Positions 34,167-43,625 of a DNA stretch of 64,000 bases are shown here, one piece after another. The stretch comes from JABGQS01 sp963666505. Its GTDB lineage: Bacteria; Bacillota; Clostridia; Christensenellales; SZUA-584. The notes under the pieces were generated by a model. The model did no database searches. It was given only the letters and a program-made list of their open reading frames with translations, and was not told the origin of the DNA. Position 1 is the stretch's first letter, and every line of letters starts with the position of its first letter. The stretch covers positions 372,001-436,000 of the forward strand of contig CAXXXL010000003.1 in NCBI GenBank assembly GCA_963666505.2, read 5' to 3'. Both the position numbers and the translations under genes were made by a program.

Positions 34167-35750
34167 TTAGTCCGGTTTTGTGAATTGTTTCATTAAAGCA
34201 TGGGCACACTTTATTCCGTCTACCGCCGCAGAAACGATTCCCCCTGCATAGCCTGCGCCTTCTCCAGCCGGGTAGAGCCCGGAAATATCGATAGACTGCA
34301 AGGTCTCGCTGCGAAGTATCCTCAGCGGTGCGGACGTTCTTGTTTCCACGCCTGTGAGAACTGCTGCGTTTGAATCAAAACCTTTAAGTTTCCTGCTAAA
34401 ATCCGCAAGCGCATGTTTTATGCCGTCGGATACAAAGGAAGGAAGACATTTGTTGAGATCGGCAGGTATCGGGCATGGTTTGAACGATGGCTTGATCTCG
34501 CCGAACTGCTTTGTTATACTGCCAGCCAGAAAATCGCCTACAGTTTGAACGGGGGCGCCACCGCCGCCTGATGCTGTGCAGGCCTTTTGTTCCATCGAAC
34601 GCTGGAACGCAATACCTCCTAGCGCTGTGTTGCCAAAGTCATCCGGGGTTATGCTGACAACAACGGCGCTGTTGCTGTTCACACCGCTTCGTGCATAATA
34701 GCTCATGCCGTTGACACATACTGAGCCTTTTTCTGTCGAAGAATTGATGACCTCGCCGCCGGGACACATACAGAAGGTGTATACTCCACGCCCGCTGTGT
34801 TTGGATGCAAGACGATATTCTGCGGCGCCCAGACGTACATGGTTTTCACCATACTGTGATTCATCTATGAACTGACGCAAGTGCTCTATTCGAAGGCCGA
34901 CTGCAAACGGCTTTGGCTGCATGGATATGCCTATACTCGAAAGGTATTCGTAGGTGTCTCTTGCGCTGTGCCCTATTGCTAGTATTACGGAGCCAGTTTC
35001 CACTGCTGTTTTAAGTCCGTTTTTTTCATATTCAATGCTTTGCAGCTGCCCGTCATTTGTTTTAAGAGCTGTTAGCCTGCAGCTGTATTCAACAGTTCCG
35101 CCCAAGCGTTTTATCTCTTCAAGGATAGCGCCAACGGCTTTTCTTATGTATTCGGTTCCGGTGTGCGGCTTTGCAAGATATGTTATCTCCCCCGGCGCTC
35201 CGAACTTTTTGAAAGTCTCCAGCACCAGGCTGCACCGGGGGTCTTTTATACGTGTCGTCAGCTTACCGTCAGAAAAAGCACCTGCACCGCCGGCACCGAA
35301 GCAGACATTGCTTTGCTCATCAAGAGCGCCGGTCTTTGACAGAATGGAGACATCTTTGGTACGCTCACTCAAGTTTTTACCTCGCTCTATAAGCAAAGGA
35401 CGATAGCCGTTTCTTGCAAGAGTGAGAGCGGCAAAAAGTCCGCATGGGCCGGAGCCTGCGACAACGACACGCTGCGTTCTGCGGCTTCCGTAGAGTATCT
35501 CTTCCGGCTCGTATTCAGCAGCTTTTTCAAAGATGTCTTCAAGCTTCCCCTGCTGTTCTTTGTCCTTCAGAGAGACCTCAAGAGTGTAGACATAGAATAT
35601 GTCTTTTCTGCGGGAATCTGTCGAGCGACGTTTGATGGAGAGCTGTTCTATGTCTGCAGCACGTATGCCAAGCTTTTTAGCTGCTGTGGATTTTAAAGTA
35701 TCCTGCGCTTGGTTGACCGGTATTTTGATTTGCCTTACAACAATAGCCAT
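34167..35750 (-). CDS. FAD-dependent dehydrogenase (COG2509-like)
   Basis: The 527-residue protein has an N-terminal domain of about 90 residues, then the dinucleotide motif VVVAGSGPCGLFAALTLARN, the FGAGGAGAFSDGKLTTR segment and a C-terminal GLYPAGEGAGYAGGIVSAAV. It matches uncharacterised FAD dehydrogenases common in Firmicutes. The reaction is unknown. Confidence 0.88.
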   Translation of the reverse strand: MAIVVRQIKIPVNQAQDTLKSTAAKKLGIRAADIEQLSIKRRSTDSRRKDIFYVYTLEVSLKDKEQQGKLEDIFEKAAEYEPEEILYGSRRTQRVVVAGSGPCGLFAALTLARNGYRPLLIERGKNLSERTKDVSILSKTGALDEQSNVCFGAGGAGAFSDGKLTTRIKDPRCSLVLETFKKFGAPGEITYLAKPHTGTEYIRKAVGAILEEIKRLGGTVEYSCRLTALKTNDGQLQSIEYEKNGLKTAVETGSVILAIGHSARDTYEYLSSIGISMQPKPFAVGLRIEHLRQFIDESQYGENHVRLGAAEYRLASKHSGRGVYTFCMCPGGEVINSSTEKGSVCVNGMSYYARSGVNSNSAVVVSITPDDFGNTALGGIAFQRSMEQKACTASGGGGAPVQTVGDFLAGSITKQFGEIKPSFKPCPIPADLNKCLPSFVSDGIKHALADFSRKLKGFDSNAAVLTGVETRTSAPLRILRSETLQSIDISGLYPAGEGAGYAGGIVSAAVDGIKCAHALMKQFTKPD

Positions 35751-35770
35751 TTAGCGGCTTCCTTTCGGAT

Positions 35771-35810
35771 AAAAAAGGCGGCTCTGCCTTGAGTAAAGCA
35801 GGCCGCCGCT
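35771..35810 (-). terminator. Terminator after the YbbR gene
   Basis: GGCGGC (35777-35782) pairs with GCCGCC (35802-35807), with TGC/GCA inside, and T6 follows on the minus strand. It separates cdaA-ybbR from the FAD gene. Confidence 0.8.
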
Positions 35811-35822
35811 TGTTTTACAGAT

Positions 35823-37076
35823 TTACTTGGACAGAGTAACGACCACCTGTTTTGTCGTCGAAGAGACGCTTTGATCGTCGAATCCGTCAGGCAGCGTATA
35901 CATAATCGTAAGGGTATGCTTTCCTGCAGAAAGGCCATCAAGGTCTATGTATGCGGTGATGTCCTGTTTGAAAAGCTGGTCCAGTTTGTTTACGCCGGCA
36001 ATGACTGACACGTCTATGCTGCTTATATCAAGAGAAGCACTCAAGCCTTTAGGAAGATTCATCAGCTCAATAGGTACCCGGTCGAAAGTTTTCACGTCTG
36101 TTATCTCTTTTATGCTGATATAAACCTGCGCCTGTCCTTCGGTAAGCAGGCTTACTCCGTTTGACAGATCGTAGTCTAGCAGACGAACTATATCTTCACT
36201 AGCTCCGCTTACGCTTACAGGGGTAAGGGCAATCGAGTCTATGCCGTCCAGCACGGCTTTTTCGCCTATTATGTCGATAGTTTCAGGTTTCACGGTTACT
36301 TCGGAAACCTCATAACCTTCCGGAAGCTCGTCTTCCCCCAGAAGCAGGCCGTCTGTGCTTACAGGCACTGTCTTCAGAGCCAGCACTTCTAAGTCTACTA
36401 TGACGGATGGGATGCTGCTTGTGAACAGGTCGCCGTCAACCGTGTTGCCGTTTGCATCGATAAGCTTTGCCTCAACGCTTTCCTTGAACCCTTCACTGAG
36501 GCCGGAAAGGCTGATATGGCAGACTGCTTTTACTACTCTTTCGACATCTGCACGTGCTCCGGTTATAGGGATTACTTCAGAAGAAACTACCGGCTCCATA
36601 GCGTAATAACCGTCTGCAATACTGCCTGATGTTTCCACCTTAACAGGTACCATATTTGTTACAAGGTCGTCGATATGCAGCGTTATCTGAGAAGGCGTTA
36701 CTGTTAGCACCTCACCGTATGAGGATGTTGCCGTGATGTCCAGATTATAGTCGCCCGTTCCGTTTATCGTTGAGAGGTCTACGTAAGCAAAAACATTTTT
36801 ATTGTTTAAATATTTAATCTCATTCTGTTTTACTTCGACCTTTACGTCTACGCTGCTTAATACATCTGAAAAGCTGCCCGATATGGTAAGATCTTTTGCG
36901 GAAAGTTCTTCCGTGTTGCTGTACCTTACAGTAACGTCCTCTACCTCACGAGTACGAAGAGGGTCATTCTCTGCTATTACATAGCTCCAGAGTATTATTG
37001 CAAAAAGGATGGACATTATTTTGAGTACCCAGTTACTTTTGATCATGCGCCAAAGTGCGCTAAAGAATCTTTTCAT
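35823..37076 (-). CDS. YbbR-domain protein (CdaR-like regulator of CdaA)
   Basis: The 417-residue protein has one N-terminal membrane anchor (WVLKIMSILFAIILWSYVIA) and about four YbbR repeats outside the cell. CdaR binds CdaA and tunes c-di-AMP synthesis. The start is ATG 37076, overlapping the cdaA stop by ATGA. glmM, which usually follows in this operon, is absent here. Confidence 0.9.
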   Translation of the reverse strand: MKRFFSALWRMIKSNWVLKIMSILFAIILWSYVIAENDPLRTREVEDVTVRYSNTEELSAKDLTISGSFSDVLSSVDVKVEVKQNEIKYLNNKNVFAYVDLSTINGTGDYNLDITATSSYGEVLTVTPSQITLHIDDLVTNMVPVKVETSGSIADGYYAMEPVVSSEVIPITGARADVERVVKAVCHISLSGLSEGFKESVEAKLIDANGNTVDGDLFTSSIPSVIVDLEVLALKTVPVSTDGLLLGEDELPEGYEVSEVTVKPETIDIIGEKAVLDGIDSIALTPVSVSGASEDIVRLLDYDLSNGVSLLTEGQAQVYISIKEITDVKTFDRVPIELMNLPKGLSASLDISSIDVSVIAGVNKLDQLFKQDITAYIDLDGLSAGKHTLTIMYTLPDGFDDQSVSSTTKQVVVTLSK

Positions 37077-37906
37077 TTTTTGCCACGCTCCTTCCACAGG
37101 AAATTCAGACCACGTGGCTTTGTATCATGATTTATCATATATATGTCTTCCAAAATATCTCTTATAGCCTTTGTATCTAGGTATCTTATAAGCTTGCCGT
37201 CCTGCGCCATAGATATGACGCCAGTTTCTTCGGATATTATAATCGTTATACTGTCGGAAACCTCTGATATGCCCAGCGCCGCCCTGTGACGTGTGCCCAG
37301 CTCCTGACCTATCTGTTTGTTGTCGCTGAGAGGGAGAAAACAACCCGCCGCTTCGATGCTCGCTTCACGGATGATAACTGCACCGTCATGAAGCGGGGCG
37401 TCTTTGAAAAACAAATTCTCAAGAAGTTCGCTGGAAACGGAAGCGCCAATTTTTGTACCGCTCTCCAGTACGTCCTTTAGGCCTGTTTTACGCTCGAAGA
37501 CAATGAGTGCGCCGGTGCGTTTCTTGGACATGGACAGTATCGCTTTTATGATACTGTCGACGATGTCCTGCGCATATGTGTTTTTCGATATGAGAAGGTC
37601 GAGCCGTCCACGGCCGATTTGTGCAAGTGCACGCCGAAGCTCTGGCTGAAACAGTATAACTATTAAAACCGCGCCTGCAGCCAGCACGTAGTTGAGCAGC
37701 CATGATATTCCGTTAAGATGGAAGAATGCAGCTATCCATGCAGCCAACAGTATTATTCCAAGGCCTTTTAAAACCTGGATCGCACGGGTTTTTGAAGTCA
37801 GTTTCAGCAGCCAGTAGATTACAAGTGCCAGCAGCACCATGTCAATGATATCTCCGACGGTCAAGTCGAGTATGCTGTTTTTGATTGAATCCCAAAGTTG
37901 TTCCAA
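37073..37906 (-). CDS. cdaA: Diadenylate cyclase CdaA
   Basis: The 277-residue protein has three membrane helices (about 19-37, 43-63, 66-85) and the DAC domain with the catalytic DGAVIIREA and LGTRHRAALG motifs. It joins two ATP to c-di-AMP, which controls potassium and osmolyte transport. It starts at TTG 37906 with AAAGGCGG upstream, first gene of the cdaA-ybbR operon. Confidence 0.95.
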   Translation of the reverse strand: MEQLWDSIKNSILDLTVGDIIDMVLLALVIYWLLKLTSKTRAIQVLKGLGIILLAAWIAAFFHLNGISWLLNYVLAAGAVLIVILFQPELRRALAQIGRGRLDLLISKNTYAQDIVDSIIKAILSMSKKRTGALIVFERKTGLKDVLESGTKIGASVSSELLENLFFKDAPLHDGAVIIREASIEAAGCFLPLSDNKQIGQELGTRHRAALGISEVSDSITIIISEETGVISMAQDGKLIRYLDTKAIRDILEDIYMINHDTKPRGLNFLWKERGKK

Positions 37907-38046
37907 AATAAACCGCCTTTATTTTATTCACACCACTGCCTAACAGATATTAACAGCAATAAATTATATAACTGTATTACCATTATAAACGATTTTAAGA
38001 AAAAAAACACTGAAAAATATAAGAAAAGCTATTTTTTGCAGATTCG

Positions 38047-38075
38047 TTCACACACTGAATAATAAATGATATAAT
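38047..38075 (+). promoter_or_regulatory. Promoter of the NagB-like gene
   Basis: TTCACA (38047-38052), 17 bp, TATAAT (38070-38075). Confidence 0.65.
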
Positions 38076-38108
38076 GATGACAATTAAAATGTGGCAAAGG
38101 AGAAGTTT

Positions 38109-39032
38109 ATGAATTTTATGGACACCGTTGAGCAATCGCTTCTGCATGGTTTCTATCCTACAGGGTGGGATATGTACCGCATTGACGAGTGCTGCGACAA
38201 CACTATCGAGCATGTTGCCGACCGGCAGGATTTCTGGAACCCGTTATTCCAGACCGTACGCTGCGAGGATAAACAGGTACTTGAGATGAAAAAGGGGCAC
38301 GAGATTGCAAACGAGGTAAGAAAAGCCGGGGAAGAGGGCAGGGAGCTTGCGCTTCTGATGCCGGTGTATCCTGCGGGAATGTTTACATGGGCCGTCTATT
38401 TCCTGAAAGAGTGGGGAACTGACATGGGGCATGTGCATTGTTTCAACACTTATGAGTGGAGCGACAAGGACGGCGACACTGTTGATGACTCCAGCGAACT
38501 ATCTTTCAAGAACATAATGAACAACTATTTTTACAAACCGCTTGGTTCTTTGGCGCCGCCGGACGAGCAGCGTAACTACGCCACACAGACGAACCTTAAC
38601 CTATATCCTAAGAAGATAGACGATCTGAAAAAGAAGGGTGCAAAAATAGTGCTGGTCACAGGGATAGGGCGAATAATGAACATTGCTTTTTGGGAGGCGC
38701 AGTTTGCTTCCGAGTTTTTCAACGAAGAGGAATGGAACGCCCAGGCTATAAGGAAAGGAGCGAAGCTGCATCCAATATCCGTTGAGCTTAGCGCTCTTAC
38801 GCATTTTAAGAGCAGGACGACAAAAGTGCCGTGTTTTGCAAACACTATCGGGCCTGCGATATTCAGAAAGGCGGACTATATCATAGCGGGAGTTGGCGGC
38901 GAATCTAAAGGAGGGGCTATGGCGCTGTGGACAACGCTGAGATATGGCCCCAGCGTTTGGATACCGTCTAGCTTTATTCCGACGATGTCCGGTAAATTGT
39001 TTTATTCGGAGGACATGTTCGGACTCAAATAA
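38109..39032 (+). CDS. Glucosamine-6-phosphate isomerase-like (NagB-fold) protein
   Basis: The 307-residue protein resembles the atypical NagB-like proteins of Clostridia: MPVYPAGMFTWAVYFLKEW, HVHCFNTYEWSD (NagB has FN(M/L)DEY here), LVTGIGRIMNIAFWE (GIGxxGHIAFNE-like, but degenerate) and CFANTIGPAIFRKADYIIAG. Start ATG 38109 has AAAGGAG 6 nt before; GTG 38091 has none. It may deaminate GlcN-6-P or act on another sugar phosphate. Single gene with its own terminator. Confidence 0.7.
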   Translation: MNFMDTVEQSLLHGFYPTGWDMYRIDECCDNTIEHVADRQDFWNPLFQTVRCEDKQVLEMKKGHEIANEVRKAGEEGRELALLMPVYPAGMFTWAVYFLKEWGTDMGHVHCFNTYEWSDKDGDTVDDSSELSFKNIMNNYFYKPLGSLAPPDEQRNYATQTNLNLYPKKIDDLKKKGAKIVLVTGIGRIMNIAFWEAQFASEFFNEEEWNAQAIRKGAKLHPISVELSALTHFKSRTTKVPCFANTIGPAIFRKADYIIAGVGGESKGGAMALWTTLRYGPSVWIPSSFIPTMSGKLFYSEDMFGLK

Positions 39033-39039
39033 AATATAT

Positions 39040-39066
39040 AAGGCGTCGCTAGAACGGCGCCTTTTC
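39040..39066 (+). terminator. Terminator after the NagB-like gene
   Basis: AAGGCG-TCG pairs with CGG-CGCCTT (39040-39063) with one G-T pair, then TT. Confidence 0.75.
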
Positions 39067-39082
39067 TAATAGGGAGATAAAA

Positions 39083-39604
39083 ATGGCGCTGTTTGACAGG
39101 TGTTATATCAAAGAGGATTATTTCGGCAGACCTCTCAAAGAGCTTATAGAGTTTTTTGAAGGGTGTGAAAGAGGCAGCCTTGCGGACCTTGGCGCAGGCC
39201 AGGGCAGAGACAGTGTTCCGCTTTTTAAGCTTGGGTTTAATGTTACCGCAGTTGATATTTCGGCGACTGGGCTTGAACAGATCAAACAGAAGCAGGAAGA
39301 AATAAAAACACTCAAAGAGGATGTAAGCAGATTTGACGTATCAGGTTTTGACTATGTGCTGACGGACAGCATATTTCACTTCAACCCGGGCAGTTGTGAA
39401 AGGGAGTGCGTCGTATTGGCTGATATACTAAAGGGGATGAAAAGAGGAGCGGTTTTTGTGAACTGCATGAAGGAAGGAGAATTTGCCGAAAGAATGCTTG
39501 CTAGAACCGCAAAGGAAAACGGTTTTATAATGGTTGAAGATATGCATATATGGTATCACGAAGGCAACTGCGAATATCATATGCTGGCTGTAAAAAAGAC
39601 GTGA
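39083..39604 (+). CDS. Class I SAM-dependent methyltransferase
   Basis: The 173-residue protein has motif I LADLGAGQGRDSVPL, motif II VTAVDISATGLEQI and the acidic DVSRFDVSGFDYVLTDS. The acceptor is unknown. GGGAG stands before the ATG, 50 bp after the NagB-like gene and just past its terminator. Confidence 0.85.
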   Translation: MALFDRCYIKEDYFGRPLKELIEFFEGCERGSLADLGAGQGRDSVPLFKLGFNVTAVDISATGLEQIKQKQEEIKTLKEDVSRFDVSGFDYVLTDSIFHFNPGSCERECVVLADILKGMKRGAVFVNCMKEGEFAERMLARTAKENGFIMVEDMHIWYHEGNCEYHMLAVKKT

Positions 39605-39644
39605 GCGTACCGAAAACAGATTAGGAGATCTTATTGCTGCAAAT

Positions 39645-39671
39645 AAAAAGCAGGGGCAGCCCCTGCTTTTT
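39645..39671. terminator. Terminator between convergent genes
   Basis: AAAAAGCAGGGG (39645-39656) pairs with CCCCTGCTTTTT (39660-39671). Confidence 0.9.
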
Positions 39672-39684
39672 ATATATTTGTTTA

Positions 39685-41202
39685 TTACGGCTCGTATGTG
39701 GTGAACACCCAATAGCAGCCTTCATAGCCTTCCTCCAAATCGCCGAGGTAAAGGAAGAACGCACCCGATTGGTTGTCATATTCTATATAGGTCGGGTATA
39801 CGTAGGACTCACCGTTTTCATAGTAGAACTCAAGATACCCTTCGTTGAACACCCAAGTGCCGGTGGTAAGGTTGTCATCTTCAACGAAATAGTCTTCAAA
39901 AGAGCCGTCCTCATAGAAGGTTATAGTGTTGCTGACCGTGTCCTCGGTCGTTCCGTCCGCATACAGATAGTAAAATTCATGCACCTCCAGACCTGCCAGT
40001 GCATATGTCATCTCAGAGTCGGTCAGAAAGAAGATGTTGTCGCTGGAAAAACTCTGGTAATCTTCACGAGGGACATCTATGTAGAGCCAATATGCGCCGG
40101 GGTCGCTGCTACTGTTATAGATTAGATAATTTACGCCGTAAAGCTCTCCTATCTCTATGTTCCAGCCGACGCTGTCGCCGTCATCATAGTCGCAGTACAG
40201 CCAGCCTTCGGAGATGTACCATGTGCCGATATATGTGTCGCCGTCGAATATATCCTCTACCGTTCCGTCGGATTTGTATACTACGTGTCCAACAACACCA
40301 TTTTGTATTACGTTGTCCGAGCCTCTATAGTGTATGTAAAACCAAGTTTTGTCTGTCAGCGCTGCGGTAAGCTGGGCGTCCTGCGAAGACGTCGTAGGTG
40401 TGCTTTCCATGCTGAACTCGTCCTTCACATCACGGAAGAAAGTCAGCGTACCGGTGGAATCTTTCCATATAAGGTAGTCTTTCTCACTTCTTTTTTCAAG
40501 CGTTGCCGTAACGCTTTGCTGTGTGCCATCCATGGCTGTGAGAAGTATCGTCGTCTCGTCAATATATTCCCAACCTCCGGAACCCACAAAAGTGAAGTCT
40601 AAATATAGGTTAAGCGTACCGTTGGAAAGGAATTCGTATGCAGTTCCAAGGTCATAAGTCGCTGTTTTGCCTGTGCTGTCTTCAAAGCTTTCCTGTCGCC
40701 AGAACCCTATGATATCTTCGGCAAGAGTATAGGGGGCAGGTGTGTTTACCTGCAGATCGCTTATCGAACCGAGCGAATCATCGACAAATTCAATATCTAC
40801 TTTTACTACTGTTGTGAAAACCTTCTCTTCATATGTGCCCGAAGGAGCGCCTGCTTTGATTTCAAAGTTAAAATCTTGGTAGCGTCCTTCTGCGGTATAT
40901 CTTGTGCTCTTGTCGCTTTCATCGTCAAGAACGATTTCGTTGTCTTCAAAGTGGTCTTTATAGAAGTCGGCCACATCGTCAAGCTCGTCTTCCACGCCGT
41001 ATTTTAGGGATATCGTTTCATCGTCAGCGTCACAGAAATAGATTACCGCATCGTCCATTATGGGCAGGTCGTCTTCAGGATAGGAACTGTCCAGTCTTAC
41101 GCCTTCTATATATTCATCCGGTATCATGTTGCAGCCGGATAGAACAGCGCAAATGGCTATTAAAACAATTATTAGCCAAAGGGTTTTCTTTGATAATTTC
41201 AT
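39685..41202 (-). CDS. Lipoprotein A of a tandem paralogue pair
   Basis: The 505-residue lipoprotein has signal WLIIVLIAICAVLSGC. An N-terminal domain (about 25-135) carries DDLPIMDDAVIYFCDADDET and AGAPSGTYEEK. Then come three or four repeats of a lipocalin-like motif, IIGFWRQESF, TWYISEGWLYCDYDDGDS and TWVFNEGYLEFYYENGES, typical of copper-resistance/DUF5640-like extracellular domains. ATG 41202 follows GGAG by 11 nt. It is about equally long and clearly similar to the lipoprotein encoded at 41373. Function unknown. Confidence 0.8.
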   Translation of the reverse strand: MKLSKKTLWLIIVLIAICAVLSGCNMIPDEYIEGVRLDSSYPEDDLPIMDDAVIYFCDADDETISLKYGVEDELDDVADFYKDHFEDNEIVLDDESDKSTRYTAEGRYQDFNFEIKAGAPSGTYEEKVFTTVVKVDIEFVDDSLGSISDLQVNTPAPYTLAEDIIGFWRQESFEDSTGKTATYDLGTAYEFLSNGTLNLYLDFTFVGSGGWEYIDETTILLTAMDGTQQSVTATLEKRSEKDYLIWKDSTGTLTFFRDVKDEFSMESTPTTSSQDAQLTAALTDKTWFYIHYRGSDNVIQNGVVGHVVYKSDGTVEDIFDGDTYIGTWYISEGWLYCDYDDGDSVGWNIEIGELYGVNYLIYNSSSDPGAYWLYIDVPREDYQSFSSDNIFFLTDSEMTYALAGLEVHEFYYLYADGTTEDTVSNTITFYEDGSFEDYFVEDDNLTTGTWVFNEGYLEFYYENGESYVYPTYIEYDNQSGAFFLYLGDLEEGYEGCYWVFTTYEP

Positions 41203-41305
41203 TTTGGGATACACTCCTGTTATTATTGGGTTGAATAATAAAAATGCAAAATCATTATATCATATATTTTTTAAGGTTACAAAACGAGACCGTTGTTTTT
41301 TGATA

Positions 41306-41351
41306 AACATAAAAGCAGAACCGAATCAATTTGCAGCTCTGCTTTTATGTT
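41306..41351. terminator. Terminator between the two paralogous lipoprotein genes
   Basis: AACATAAAAGCAGA (41306-41319) pairs with TCTGCTTTTATGTT (41338-41351). Confidence 0.85.
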
Positions 41352-41372
41352 TTCAGTAGCGATTGAATTTAT

Positions 41373-42878
41373 TTAAGGCTCGTAATCTGTAAATATCCAA
41401 TATCCGCCCTCGTAGCCTTCTTCGAGGTCGTAAAGATACATGAAGTATGAGCCGACATCGTTATTATATTCCACTAAAGCCGGATACCTGAATATACTAC
41501 CGTCATTGTAATAGAGCTCTAGATGACCGTCGTAGAACTGCCAAGTACCAGTATCGTAAACACCGTTTACATACTCATCGTAGGAGCCGTCTTCGTGAAA
41601 TGTTGCGTTATCACTATACTCGTCAATCGAGCCGTCCGGATAATAGTATGAAATGTTGTTGAACGCAAGCCCCATTATAGCGTAAGTCATCTCCTGGTCG
41701 GTAAGATAGACGACACTGTTGTCGACATTGCCCGGTATCGTGTCTCTTGAGATATCTGCATAAAGCCAGTAAGAGCCCGGGTCAGAGTCGTCGTAATACA
41801 GCAGAAAACTTATGCCTCTTTGATTTATAAGCTCTACATACCAATTTGAGGTGGTTCCGTCTTCGTAGGTGCAATATAGCCTGTCATTCTGCATATACCA
41901 TGTTCCAAAGTGGGTTTCTTCATCGAAAGAATATTCAAAAGTTCCGTCTTCATAGTATATTTCATATCCAAACAGCGGCTGCTCAATGTTGGCCATGGAA
42001 TCGGCGTAATGATAATAATACCAGATGTTATCTGTCAAAGAAGCTTCAAGCTGTCCGGAATTAGTGCTATTGCCGTTATCGTCTGCTGAAAGACTAAACT
42101 CGTCAGAAGAGTCTCTGAAAAATGTAAGCGTACCTGTAGAGTCTGTCCAGATAAGGTAATCTACACCGTTCCTAACCTCTTGAACCACTGATACGTATTC
42201 CTGTGATGAGTCTGCTGCGGTAAGGAGTATCGTTGTTTCGTCAACGTAGGCCCAGCCGCCTGAAACGGCGAAGACATAATCTGTATATAGATTAAGCGTC
42301 CCGTCGGCGACAAACTCGTATGCCTGACCATAGTCGTAGGTGTCATAATAGCCCGAGCTGTCTTCGAAGCTTTCCTGACGCCAGAAGCCAAGGATATCCT
42401 GCTCTAGAGAAGCCGGCTCCTCTGTCTGCGCTGTCCCAGGTGTGGGCACTGTCTCTTCAATGAACTCGATGTCTATTTTCACTACGGTCTCGAAAAGTTT
42501 TTCTTCATATGTGCCCGAAGGCGCTCCGGCTCTCAGTTCGAAAACAAAGTCGATATAGCTGCCTTGCGCTGAATATCTAGAGCTTTTATCTCTTTCATCG
42601 TCAAGAACAATATCGTTGTCTTCGAAATGGTCTTTATAGAAATCAGCAACATCATCAAGACTTTCCTTTACACCGTACTGCACAGAAACAGTTTCGTCGT
42701 CTGCATCACAGAAGAAGATTACGGCATCGTCCATTATCGGCAAATCGTCTTCAGGGTATGCGCTGTCCAGCCTTAAGCCCTTGGTGTATTCGTCCGGGAT
42801 AATGACGCAGCCGGCAAAAAGCATTGTCAACAGTAACAGCATAGCTGTCAGAAACATTAATTTTCTTTTTTGTTTCAT
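41373..42878 (-). CDS. Lipoprotein B of a tandem paralogue pair
   Basis: The 501-residue lipoprotein has signal LTAMLLLLTMLFAGC and the same layout as its neighbour: DDLPIMDDAVIFFCDADDET, AGAPSGTYEEKLF, then ILGFWRQESFEDSSG, TWYMQNDRLYCTYEDGT and TWQFYDGHLELYYNDGS. The pair arose by tandem duplication but each has its own terminator. It probably binds something at the outer membrane face; nothing shows what. Confidence 0.8.
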   Translation of the reverse strand: MKQKRKLMFLTAMLLLLTMLFAGCVIIPDEYTKGLRLDSAYPEDDLPIMDDAVIFFCDADDETVSVQYGVKESLDDVADFYKDHFEDNDIVLDDERDKSSRYSAQGSYIDFVFELRAGAPSGTYEEKLFETVVKIDIEFIEETVPTPGTAQTEEPASLEQDILGFWRQESFEDSSGYYDTYDYGQAYEFVADGTLNLYTDYVFAVSGGWAYVDETTILLTAADSSQEYVSVVQEVRNGVDYLIWTDSTGTLTFFRDSSDEFSLSADDNGNSTNSGQLEASLTDNIWYYYHYADSMANIEQPLFGYEIYYEDGTFEYSFDEETHFGTWYMQNDRLYCTYEDGTTSNWYVELINQRGISFLLYYDDSDPGSYWLYADISRDTIPGNVDNSVVYLTDQEMTYAIMGLAFNNISYYYPDGSIDEYSDNATFHEDGSYDEYVNGVYDTGTWQFYDGHLELYYNDGSIFRYPALVEYNNDVGSYFMYLYDLEEGYEGGYWIFTDYEP

Positions 42879-42930
42879 GGGGGTTCCTCCAATTAAATAA
42901 TAGATTTTCCGATATGTTCAGAGTTGAACA

Positions 42931-43365
42931 TTATAGCTTTTCAAATTCACTTGCGTTAAAATCGACGCTGCCTTTACCATAGCAGAAGTTGCCGTGAGTA
43001 GCCGTGAACTTAAGTATACAGTAGTTTTCTGTCTTTGGTCCGTCGGGATAGTATACCTCGAAGCCTTCACGCCAGAAGAGTTCTTTGCTGAAGCGGTCGG
43101 TAAGTACGCTCATTTCACCAACGAGCATTAGGCCTTTGGGGTCCTCGAGGGTGCTCATATATATGCAGGCTTTGGGGCGCTCTTGATATTGCTTTGTTCT
43201 TTGGGCATATAAAAAGGTAGAATAATAATGTGTAAAAAGCCTGTCATTTTGTATGTTCATCATTGCTTTAATATTCGGATATCCATTTTCATCCAATGAG
43301 CCAAGATATGAAACTTCAGATGTTTCTATCAGATTCTTTATCTGCAGTTTGATGTTTTCGTCCAT
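42931..43365 (-). CDS. Pyridoxamine 5'-phosphate oxidase-family protein
   Basis: The 144-residue split-barrel protein has SYLGSLDENGYPNIKAM and FTHYYSTFLYAQRTKQYQER, the FMN-binding pattern of general-stress PNPOx-like proteins. The partner (FMN, F420 or haem) cannot be told. AAGGAG precedes the ATG. The 260 bp before it (43366-43625) hold no recognised signal apart from the terminator at 43575. Confidence 0.8.
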   Translation of the reverse strand: MDENIKLQIKNLIETSEVSYLGSLDENGYPNIKAMMNIQNDRLFTHYYSTFLYAQRTKQYQERPKACIYMSTLEDPKGLMLVGEMSVLTDRFSKELFWREGFEVYYPDGPKTENYCILKFTATHGNFCYGKGSVDFNASEFEKL

Positions 43366-43574
43366 AAAAACTCCTTAACAGTATTAATGTCTATAAAGGC
43401 TGCCGCTTGATTTGTGTTTTATGATTTAAAATGTCTTTGGCAGGTGATGAACTGTCTCTAATTGTTGTGCAAACAAGCCTGAAATTTACGCCCCTGGCTT
43501 TTGGTGCAAGTAAACTGTATGATTCATTTTAGCATAATCAGCGCTGTGCTTCAATTTTTTTAGTTGAACAGCAA

Positions 43575-43602
43575 AAAAGAAGCCGGATATCCGGCTTCTT
43601 TT
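43575..43602. terminator. Palindromic terminator
   Basis: AAAAGAAGCCGGAT followed directly by its complement ATCCGGCTTCTTTT; it ends the PIG-L transcript on the minus strand. Confidence 0.85.
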
Positions 43603-43625
43603 AAAAACATTTTAATCCGTTTTGC

